Assembly (NCBI GenBank): GCA_001709035.1
Contig: LVKA01000015.1
Location: forward strand, 186,001 to 250,000
From: Candidatus Thiodiazotropha endoloripes
GTDB lineage: Bacteria; Pseudomonadota; Gammaproteobacteria; Chromatiales; Chromatiaceae
Reading direction: 5' to 3'
DNA length: 64,000 nt
Shown: positions 1 to 7,407 of the stretch, piece after piece
Layout of the letters: each line of letters begins with the position of its first letter
How positions within the stretch are numbered: the first letter of the stretch is position 1
Position numbers and translations under genes: made by a program
The notes under the pieces: model-generated
What the model saw: only the letters and a program-made list of their open reading frames with translations
Told to the model about the DNA's origin: nothing
The model's database searches: none

Positions 1-148
1 CACACGATGGACTGATCCACGGCTGCGAACCCTCACGCCTGCCAACAATTAGAACCGGGTTATGGCTGACTGACAATTAAATCAAACGTTTGATTTAAAT
101 TTTATTCGGAACTATACTTCCTGCTCCATCGAACAGGCCCCGACTCCC
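1..148. other. Left edge and tetR upstream region
   Basis: The first 60 or so bases may hold the tail of a gene lying outside the window: two plus-strand frames stay open from the edge, one to a TAG at 50-52 and one to a TAA near 80. Neither tail is long enough to recognise. The rest is the control region of the tetR gene and holds the palindrome described separately. Confidence 0.3.
77..98. promoter_or_regulatory. 22-bp perfect palindrome, likely TetR operator
   Basis: The two 11-base halves TTAAATCAAAC and GTTTGATTTAA are exact reverse complements with no spacer. The site ends 50 bp before the tetR ATG. A CTGACA hexamer at 70-75 could be a -35 element and the AT-rich stretch after the palindrome a -10, so a bound repressor would cover the promoter. 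That the TetR protein encoded next door binds here is an inference from position and symmetry. Confidence 0.7.
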
Positions 149-826
149 ATGTCCACCACCCCCGCTGAAAGCCAGAATGACACCCGAACCCGTCTGTTGA
201 ATGCGGCACTGCAGGCCTTCGGCAGTCGGGATTATGATGGCGTCAGCACCCGGGAAATCGTGGAGATGGCAGACGCCAACATCTCCGCCATCTCCTACCA
301 TTTCGAGCACAAGCAGGGCCTCTACCACGCCACTGTCGCCTACCTTTCCGAGATTCTCAAAGCCGGCATTGCAGAGCAGCTGGATTCGCTGGAGCCCTGG
401 CTGAAGCAGGCTTCAGCGGAAGATTGTGGAGAAAAGGCCTGTCAGTTTTTAGCCCATTTTTTCGAGCATATTCTGCTGGGTGAGGTCGGCAAACATGCAC
501 CGGGGATAATCTTCCGCGAGCAGAACCGGCCAACCGAAGCGTATCAGATTCTGTTTGAAAATCTGCTCGGCCCGATGCACAAATCCCTGGCTCAACTGGT
601 CGCCAAATACCGTGGGCAATCTGCACAGGATCCCCAGGTTCTGTTTATGGTCCACAGCCTGCTGGGTCAGACTGTGATCTTCAGAATTGCCCAGACCACC
701 CTGCTGAAAATTCTTAAACGGAAACGATACAGCCGGGAAAACATCAACGCCATCAAACGCCAGCTTGGAGCTCAGTGCCGTGCCATTCTCGACACTCAGC
801 CGATCACCAACCATAGTAATCATTAA
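149..826 (+). CDS. TetR/AcrR-family transcriptional regulator (CecR/YbiH-like)
   Basis: This 225-residue protein is a TetR-type repressor. Residues 12-60 form the DNA-binding helix-turn-helix, visible as TRTRLLNAALQAFGSRDYDG followed by a recognition helix around ISAISYHFEHKQGLY. The remainder is the all-helical ligand and dimer domain, and its C-terminal part resembles the CecR/YbiH type with an extended C-terminal domain. The gene lies 33 bp upstream of an RND adaptor gene on the same strand, so it is probably the first gene of that efflux operon and represses it together with itself through the palindrome at 77-98. The inducer cannot be read from the sequence; family members usually respond to hydrophobic or planar compounds. 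The Shine-Dalgarno sequence in front of the ATG is weak. Confidence 0.88.
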   Translation: MSTTPAESQNDTRTRLLNAALQAFGSRDYDGVSTREIVEMADANISAISYHFEHKQGLYHATVAYLSEILKAGIAEQLDSLEPWLKQASAEDCGEKACQFLAHFFEHILLGEVGKHAPGIIFREQNRPTEAYQILFENLLGPMHKSLAQLVAKYRGQSAQDPQVLFMVHSLLGQTVIFRIAQTTLLKILKRKRYSRENINAIKRQLGAQCRAILDTQPITNHSNH

Positions 827-859
827 CCGTCCCACAGATAGAGAGAGTCACTGAACACC

Positions 860-2173
860 ATGACTGATCATAAATCAATTTGGCGCAAACTCCTGGTCAT
901 CCCCCCGATTCTGCTTGGGATCGGTGTATTGATGGTGATGGTTGGCAACAAGCAGCCACCCGTGACCAGCGAGGCTGGTGAACCGACAAAGCGGGTACGG
1001 GTTGTTGAGGCTCCGCAGTTGGCATTGACCCCGGTCGCCGAAGGCTACGGCACCATTCAGCCAGCCAGAGTCTGGTCGGGCGTGGCTCAGGTCTCCGGTC
1101 GTATCGTGGAACTCCACCCGAGGTTGAGGAACGGTGAGATCATCACCAAGGAGACCTTGCTGCTGAAGATCGATCCGGTGGATTATGAACTCAATCTGGC
1201 TCAGGTCTCCGCAGAGCTGGCTGAACTGAAGATTGAAGAGAACAACGCCAAAGCCTCACTTTCAATTGAGGAACGCAGTCTGAAGATCGCCCAGCGGGAG
1301 CTGCAGCGCATCACCAAACTGACCGCAAAAGGGACCGCCTCACAGAGTGATCTGGATAACGCGGAACGGAATCTCCTGAACAACCGTAACGCAGTCCAGA
1401 ATGTGAAAAACAACCTGGCCCTGCTGCCCACCAAACTTAAGGTACTCGAAGCGAAAAAGCGCCAGGCGGAACGGGATCTGGAAAACACCAGCGTCTATGC
1501 CCCCTTCAATATGCGAGTCGCTGACATGGGAATCGAAATCGACCAGTTTGTCAGCAAGGGCGGTCTGTTGCTAGCGGGTGACGAGGTGGACCGGGTGGAG
1601 GTGGTGGCCCGTTTTCCCATGTCGTCCCTACGTCGTCTGTTCATCGGACGGGACGTCTCTGAGTTTGAGATGCTGGGGGGCAGTCTGGCCGAAGCGGTGG
1701 CCTTTGAGCCATTGCTGAGGCTCGACCTGGGAACCACCATAGCCGAATGGCAGGCGGAGTTTGTCCGCTTCAGTGACAAGGTCGATCCGGACACCCGCAC
1801 CATGGGTGTCGTGGTGGCGGTGGATCGACCCTTCGAAAAAGTCATACCGGGACAACGCCCGCCCCTATCCAAGGGGATGTTCGTGCAGGTACTGCTGAAA
1901 GGCAAAACCCAGGCAGACCGTATCATCCTGCCCCGCTCCACCATCAGGAACGGTGTCGTCTATCTGGCGGACGAGAACAATCGGTTACAGCGCCAACCGG
2001 TGGAGATTCTCTACAACCAGGGTGATATCAGTGTCATCGAGAACGGCATCCAGCCCGGTCAAAGGGTTGTCATTTCCGACCTGGTACCGGCTGTCAGCGG
2101 CATGCTGCTGCAAACGGTTCCGGATCAGCAGATGGAAGCGCTGCTGCAGGAACGCGCCCGGGGTCAGCTATGA
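860..2173 (+). CDS. RND efflux periplasmic adaptor (membrane fusion protein)
   Basis: The 437-residue protein is an HlyD/AcrA-type adaptor that links an inner-membrane RND pump to an outer-membrane channel. A single hydrophobic anchor spans residues 11-28. A lipoyl/barrel-sandwich half-motif follows at about 75-110, then an alpha-helical hairpin rich in Glu, Lys and Leu at about 115-205, the second lipoyl half (NTSVYAPFNMRVADMGIEI), and beta-barrel and membrane-proximal domains to the end. Its stop codon overlaps the start of the pump gene in ATGA, which implies translational coupling. No outer-membrane TolC-like gene is adjacent, so the pump must borrow one encoded elsewhere. Confidence 0.9.
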   Translation: MTDHKSIWRKLLVIPPILLGIGVLMVMVGNKQPPVTSEAGEPTKRVRVVEAPQLALTPVAEGYGTIQPARVWSGVAQVSGRIVELHPRLRNGEIITKETLLLKIDPVDYELNLAQVSAELAELKIEENNAKASLSIEERSLKIAQRELQRITKLTAKGTASQSDLDNAERNLLNNRNAVQNVKNNLALLPTKLKVLEAKKRQAERDLENTSVYAPFNMRVADMGIEIDQFVSKGGLLLAGDEVDRVEVVARFPMSSLRRLFIGRDVSEFEMLGGSLAEAVAFEPLLRLDLGTTIAEWQAEFVRFSDKVDPDTRTMGVVVAVDRPFEKVIPGQRPPLSKGMFVQVLLKGKTQADRIILPRSTIRNGVVYLADENNRLQRQPVEILYNQGDISVIENGIQPGQRVVISDLVPAVSGMLLQTVPDQQMEALLQERARGQL

Positions 2174-5100
2174 TCAGTTGGTTCGCCCGTCATCCCAATG
2201 CCGCCAATCTGTTGATGGCCGCGATCATGCTGCTGGGCCTGACCGCGCTGCCCGGCCTGCAGCGTGAAACCCTGCCAGAAATCGAGAATGATGAGGTTGA
2301 GGTCAGAGTCATCTACAAAGGCGCCACTGCCGAAGATGTGGAAGATGCCATCTGTCGCCGCCTGGAAGATGCGCTGGAAGGCATAAGCGATCTCGACGAG
2401 ATGGGTTGCGAGGCCAGTGAAGGGGTTGGCGTGGCAACCGCAAGCATGGTCGAAGGGGCGGAGATGGCGCGCTTTCTCGACGATGTGAAGGCGGAGATCG
2501 ACGCCGTCGATGACCTGCCCGAACAGACAGAGCCACCGATCATCAAAGAGCTGGGACGAACCGAACCGGTGATCTCGGTGGCGGTTACCGGCCCCCGGGA
2601 TCCGGTTGCCCTGAAAGCCTACGCGGAAAATCTGAAATCGCAGCTGTTGACCCAGGCCGATCTGGCGGAGGTCACCATATCCGGTTTCTCCGACCACCAT
2701 ATCCGCATCGAGATTGCCGATTGGCGTCTGCGCCAGTTCGGTCTCTCCGCTCAGGACATCGCCAATGCGGTACGCCGGCACAGCATCAGCACCCCGGCGG
2801 GCAGACTGGAGAGTGATCAGGAGGATATCCTGATCCGCTTCGATGATCAGCGGAAACATGCGGATGAGTTCTTCGACCTGCCGGTGATCGCCAGCTCAAC
2901 CGGCGCTACCATTCGACTGGGCGACATTGCCAGGATCACTGACCGGTTCGATCGTGATGAAGACAAAATTCTCTTCAATGGGGAACGGGCCGCTGTACTG
3001 AATATTGCCAAGACCCGCTCTCAGGATATTCTCGAGGTTCTCTCAACTGTGGAGACATTCGTTGAGCAGGAGAGCCTTCAGGCGCCTCAGGGGATCGTTC
3101 TGACCCTGACCCAGGATCGGGCCTCGGTGGTACAGGATCGTCTGAACATGCTGGTGAAAAACGGCATCCAGGGATTGATCATGGTATTCCTGGTGCTGTG
3201 GCTGTTTTTCAGTCTGCGCTACAGTTTCTGGGTCACTATGGGGTTACCGGTCTCTTTTCTTGGCGCGCTGTTTGTACTGCCGCTGTTTGCTGTCACCATC
3301 AATATGATCTCCATGGTCGGATTGCTGATCGGTATCGGTCTGCTGATGGACGATGCCATCGTGATCGCAGAAAACATCGCCTCACGCATGAGCAAAGGGG
3401 ACAAACCCTTGCATGCCGCCATCACCGGTGTGAAACAGGTACTTCCCGGCATCGCATCCTCATTTGCCACCACCCTGATGGTATTCGGATCGCTGGCGTT
3501 TATTTCCGGAGATATCGGCCAGATACTGCGGATCATGCCGATTGTGCTGATCATTGTAATCAGCGTCAGTCTGCTGGAAGCCTTTCTCATACTGCCGCAC
3601 CATTTGAGCCACTCGCTGGCTCACATGAAAAGTAAAAAGCTCTCCCGCTTCAGACAGGGATTCGAAACCCGTTTCAGCAGCTTCCGGGACAACTGGTTCG
3701 GCCCCCTCGTCGACCGGGCCGTGGACTACCGTTACCTGACCCTGGGCATCGTCTTCATGATGCTGATTCTCTCCATCGCCGTGCCCGCCGGTGGCGCCTT
3801 GAAGTTTGTCGGCTTTCCAGACCTGGATGGGGATGTGCTCGAAGCGCGCATTCTTTTGCCCCAGGGCACCCCCCTGTCGAGAACCGAGGAAGTGGTTGAA
3901 AAACTCACCCAGGCCCTGCAAAGGACCAACCAGGCCTTCATACCCAGCCAGCCCGACAGTCTGCCGCTGGTCAGCAATGTCACCGTCATCTATGGACAGA
4001 ATCCGGATGCCTACGAGTCGGGTCCACATGTAGCCCGTGTTGTCGCCGATCTGCTCAGCGCAGAGGTCAGGGATGCCCGACTCGATGATGTGGTCAACAA
4101 GTGGCGCGAAGAGACAGGCCAACTCACCGATGTGATCAGTATCAAATACACGGAACCTGCATTCGGCCCTGGCGGACGCCCGATTGATCTGAGGTTGATG
4201 GGATATGATCTGGAGCGATTGAAAAGAGCCTCGAACGAACTTCAGGCCTGGCTCAACGGTTACCAGGGTGTGAATGACCTGAGCGATGACCTTCGCCCGG
4301 GAAAACGGGAGTTCAGACTGCATCTCAAACCGGGTGCCGGTGTCCTCGGGCTGGATGCCCAGCAGGTCTCCGAACAGGTCAGAACCGCCTACCAGGGTAT
4401 GAAGATCGATGAATTTCAGATCGGCCCGGAGAGTTATGAAGTCAATCTGAGGTTGATCGCCAGTGACCGGGTCGATGCGGAGGATCTCTACAACCTGAGC
4501 ATCGCCGGCAGTGAAGGCAGACTGATCCCCCTCTCGGCCGTTGCAGAGATTGAAGAGGTACGTGGATGGGCGAGAATCAACCGGGTGGACAGACAGCGGA
4601 CGGTCACTATACAGGGGGATGTGGATCGCACCCAGGCCAATGCCCAGGAGCTGTTGGCGCTGGCACAGACCGAGTTCATTCCGGGACTGCTCGAACGCTA
4701 TCCGGATATCCATTTCGATATTCAGGGCGAGAGTAAGGAGTCAGCCAAAACCGGCCAGTCCATCGGCCGCAATGTGTTGCTGGGTCTGATTGGAGTCTAC
4801 ATGTTGCTGGCGTTGCAGTTCAAAGGCTATATGGCGCCACTGACGGTGATGCTGGTGATCCCCGCCGCCTTGATCGGGGTGATGTTCGGCCACCTCGCCC
4901 TGGGTCTCGATCTGACCATGCCCAGCATGGTTGGTATGGCTTCCCTGTTCGGTGTTGTGGTCAACGACTCAATCCTGCTGGTGGTCTTCATCCGCCAGGC
5001 ATCCGCCAGGGGAACCGCCGTTATGAAGGCGGCCAAAGATGCCGCCAGAGCACGTTTCCGGCCGATTCTGCTGACCTCGATCAGTACCATCGCCGGACTG

Positions 5101-5331
5101 ACACCCCTGTTGCTGGAGAAGAGTCTGCAGGCACAGATTCTGATCCCGTTGGCCGCGAGCATCGCCTTCGGCTTGACTGCTGCCACCCTGGTAGCCCTGT
5201 TCCTGGTTCCGGCTGTCTACTGCATTCTCGATGATTTCGATCTACTGGGACAAGCAGATGATGAATCTGAAGAGCTGCCAATTGAACTAAACGAAACCGA
5301 TGCAAACCTCGAAAACGAAAGATCCGTTTGA
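2170..5331 (+). CDS. RND efflux pump, inner-membrane permease
   Basis: This 1053-residue protein has the AcrB-like plan: a first transmembrane helix at about 12-30, a large periplasmic loop, helices 2-6 from about 335, a second helix pair at about 520-545, a second periplasmic loop, and the last five helices from about 870. The proton-relay acid pair on helix 4 is visible as D394-D395 in LLMDDAIV. The N-terminal segment (RETLPEIENDEVEVRVIYKG) is typical of proteobacterial efflux RND pumps whose substrate is not obvious. It is the last gene of the tetR-adaptor-pump operon and ends in a charged cytoplasmic tail. Substrate class is unknown; small hydrophobic compounds are the usual cargo for pumps under TetR control. 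Confidence 0.92.
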   Translation: MISWFARHPNAANLLMAAIMLLGLTALPGLQRETLPEIENDEVEVRVIYKGATAEDVEDAICRRLEDALEGISDLDEMGCEASEGVGVATASMVEGAEMARFLDDVKAEIDAVDDLPEQTEPPIIKELGRTEPVISVAVTGPRDPVALKAYAENLKSQLLTQADLAEVTISGFSDHHIRIEIADWRLRQFGLSAQDIANAVRRHSISTPAGRLESDQEDILIRFDDQRKHADEFFDLPVIASSTGATIRLGDIARITDRFDRDEDKILFNGERAAVLNIAKTRSQDILEVLSTVETFVEQESLQAPQGIVLTLTQDRASVVQDRLNMLVKNGIQGLIMVFLVLWLFFSLRYSFWVTMGLPVSFLGALFVLPLFAVTINMISMVGLLIGIGLLMDDAIVIAENIASRMSKGDKPLHAAITGVKQVLPGIASSFATTLMVFGSLAFISGDIGQILRIMPIVLIIVISVSLLEAFLILPHHLSHSLAHMKSKKLSRFRQGFETRFSSFRDNWFGPLVDRAVDYRYLTLGIVFMMLILSIAVPAGGALKFVGFPDLDGDVLEARILLPQGTPLSRTEEVVEKLTQALQRTNQAFIPSQPDSLPLVSNVTVIYGQNPDAYESGPHVARVVADLLSAEVRDARLDDVVNKWREETGQLTDVISIKYTEPAFGPGGRPIDLRLMGYDLERLKRASNELQAWLNGYQGVNDLSDDLRPGKREFRLHLKPGAGVLGLDAQQVSEQVRTAYQGMKIDEFQIGPESYEVNLRLIASDRVDAEDLYNLSIAGSEGRLIPLSAVAEIEEVRGWARINRVDRQRTVTIQGDVDRTQANAQELLALAQTEFIPGLLERYPDIHFDIQGESKESAKTGQSIGRNVLLGLIGVYMLLALQFKGYMAPLTVMLVIPAALIGVMFGHLALGLDLTMPSMVGMASLFGVVVNDSILLVVFIRQASARGTAVMKAAKDAARARFRPILLTSISTIAGLTPLLLEKSLQAQILIPLAASIAFGLTAATLVALFLVPAVYCILDDFDLLGQADDESEELPIELNETDANLENERSV

Positions 5332-5428
5332 CCTGCAAGCTGATGGCCAGGCACCGGATCAATCGTTGCGACTCATACTGGGACAGTTATGTATGCAACA
5401 ATAACCTATCGACCATCAGCGCTAGGCG

Positions 5429-7384
5429 TTACTCAAACTCTACACCGATGGTATTGTTCCCGGTACTGGTAAACAGCGCCTTGTTAAAGGTTCTCGCATC
5501 GAGCCGATCAAAATCCTTGTACTCTTTTCTGTAAGTATTCGCCCCAGGTGTATAGAGGTAGCTGAAGGAGCTATCGTTGGCGAACACGGTCCAGTCCATA
5601 TAGTTATGGATATCGACTCCCGCCTTCTGTCCCGCCCGTTCATGCTTCTCGATGTTGTCAAAAAACTTTTGCATATCCCGGGCGACTTTATAGCGATGTC
5701 TTCTCGAATCTCCCACCACCGGTCTGAAAGCATCAAAATCGAAAAAGATGACCCGGTATCCGGTAACGGAACTGTTGTCTTTTACGATATCGAGATTCTC
5801 AAGCTTGTGGTCAGTCCAGACAATACCATTCTGGTTGAGTTCTCTGATCACCATGTTGATGGTCAGCTCCTCTTTGAGCGATAGATATCGACCACGTTCT
5901 GCAATCCGGTCTGCCGCATTGGTCACTGTCACAGGCGATCCATCCTTGTTGACGAATGGTGCACCGTTACTGTGATAGATGGGGGAGGATATGTTTTCAT
6001 CCCGCGTCAAGGCAAAGCGATGGGTGATCCCAAACTTATCGGTTTTTTTCCAGATCTTGACCTTACCCTCCTGTTTGGCAATACGAAACGGACTCTTGGG
6101 TTTGAGTTTTTTCAGGTCCTTCAATATTTGTCGGCCGACGGCTTGATCGGTAATTGTCCGCTCTTTCGAGGGTCTGAGGTTTCCGTTGTTATCGGTTATT
6201 CTGACAAATTTGTTGACCAGCTCTTTTGGCCTCGATTTACTCAGATAGACAACTGAATTGGCACCCCCACCAAGCCTCTTGCCGAGCTCCCCTAGCTGGT
6301 CACCGGATATCAGCATAGGTTCGGCCACCGGTTGGCCAAAGTCATCGCGCAGGGTTTTTCCATCCGGACCCTTGAGATTGACCCATTCAACGCGTCCGGC
6401 ATATTCAACATCGGCCTTACGTGAACCGTTAAAGAATTCAGTTATGGTTCCATTGTAGACTCGTTTGGCATTTGGCAAAGCATTCAATGGTGGTTGAGTT
6501 TTTGCTATGGCGCCAGTGTTTTGCTTGGCTTTATTGTAACCCTGCGCTTTGCCGCCCGTAGCTGGCACAGGCTGCTTACCCGCATTACCAGGAGCGCCAG
6601 CCACCGGCGGTTTTGGGTTTGGGTTTGGCTGTGGTTGCTGGACCTGCTGAACCGGTTTGGCATTGTTATAGCCTTTTGCCTTCTCAGCATTCGCTGGAAA
6701 TGGCTTGTTGGGATCGACGCCGGGCGGTATGCCGAAGGGAAATCTTGGATCTGGCTTTGCCTGTTGGGCGTTGTTGTAGCCTTTCGCTTTACCATCGTTT
6801 GCAGGAAAGGGTTTATTGGGATCGACTCCGGGTGGGATGCCAAAAGGAAACCTGGGATCCGGTTTGGCCTGATTACCCTGTTGTGGATCATCCCCCCAAA
6901 CACTCTTCGGATTGCCCCCCCAGCCTGGTCTCTGATCGACCGGCGGAGCATCCGCTTTTACCGCCCCATCATCAGCATCGGGTTGTGACACCACCGGTGG
7001 TGGACCGATCTTCCGTGTCGGCTTTGCCGGAATGGGAACAGCAGGCTCCCCATTGAAGTCACCCGTATCACTATTGTCATCTGCACTGTCGGCATTGTTG
7101 TTGTTATTGTTGCCAAAGTTACCGCGGTTGTCGTTATCGTTGTCTCGACGACGATTGTTTTTGACAGATTGGGGGACACCACTGCCGCTATTGGCGATCA
7201 ATACCTTTTTAAACAGGGAATATTGATCTACTGATGGCTCGCTTTGCTCAGCCTGATCCAACAGGCCTGATGCGTCAGCCAAATCAATCTTCAGATAGCG
7301 ATGATCCGCTGACAGCTTTGCCGCAACAGTCGTCGACAAAAGAGAGAGAAGGAGTAATGATAGCACTCTCGTAGCTTTAAGCAT
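5429..7384 (-). CDS. Secreted protein with protein-kinase-like catalytic domain
   Basis: The 651-residue protein starts with a Sec signal peptide (residues 1-22, cleavage near VAA). A Asn/Asp-rich stretch at about 75-110 and a Pro-rich linker with two near-identical 36-residue repeats (172-242) plus a degenerate third (268-286) precede a C-terminal domain from about 355. That domain shows the landmarks of a eukaryotic-like kinase: a glycine-rich loop LGGGANSVVY (371-380), a candidate ATP lysine K392, a catalytic loop WTDHKLENLDI with D525, K527 and N530 in D-x-K-x-x-N spacing, and FFDFDAF with D549-F550-D551 in the DFG position. The ATG is preceded by AGGAG. It follows the 741-residue secreted protein by 23 bp, so the two form an operon. 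Kinase activity and export out of the cell are inferences; a pseudokinase or small-molecule kinase is possible. The third DFG residue is Asp, which is atypical. Confidence 0.72.
   Translation of the reverse strand: MLKATRVLSLLLLSLLSTTVAAKLSADHRYLKIDLADASGLLDQAEQSEPSVDQYSLFKKVLIANSGSGVPQSVKNNRRRDNDNDNRGNFGNNNNNNADSADDNSDTGDFNGEPAVPIPAKPTRKIGPPPVVSQPDADDGAVKADAPPVDQRPGWGGNPKSVWGDDPQQGNQAKPDPRFPFGIPPGVDPNKPFPANDGKAKGYNNAQQAKPDPRFPFGIPPGVDPNKPFPANAEKAKGYNNAKPVQQVQQPQPNPNPKPPVAGAPGNAGKQPVPATGGKAQGYNKAKQNTGAIAKTQPPLNALPNAKRVYNGTITEFFNGSRKADVEYAGRVEWVNLKGPDGKTLRDDFGQPVAEPMLISGDQLGELGKRLGGGANSVVYLSKSRPKELVNKFVRITDNNGNLRPSKERTITDQAVGRQILKDLKKLKPKSPFRIAKQEGKVKIWKKTDKFGITHRFALTRDENISSPIYHSNGAPFVNKDGSPVTVTNAADRIAERGRYLSLKEELTINMVIRELNQNGIVWTDHKLENLDIVKDNSSVTGYRVIFFDFDAFRPVVGDSRRHRYKVARDMQKFFDNIEKHERAGQKAGVDIHNYMDWTVFANDSSFSYLYTPGANTYRKEYKDFDRLDARTFNKALFTSTGNNTIGVEFE
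6659..6871 (-). repeat. Coding tandem repeat, 108-nt period
   Basis: Two copies of a 36-codon unit encode residues 172-242 of the secreted kinase-like protein. Each copy carries AKPDPRFPFGIPPGVDPN and ends in AKGYNNA. A shorter degenerate copy (KAQGYNKA) follows at residues 279-286. The unit is proline-rich and likely an extended spacer between the signal peptide and the catalytic domain. Copy number could vary by slippage or recombination. Confidence 0.85.
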
Positions 7385-7407
7385 CGATGGTCACTCCTGA
7401 TTTTCGC

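Noticed and set aside
3460-4713. Long minus-strand open frame (417 codons) opposite the RND pump gene
   Set aside because: It lies wholly within a well-supported plus-strand gene, has biased composition (Gln, His, Asp rich), and no ribosome site or recognisable domain. It is a shadow of codon use.
6659-6871. Possible CRISPR-like array because of regular repeats
   Set aside because: Only two to three units with a 108-nt period, in frame with a coding sequence and without unique spacers. They are protein repeats.
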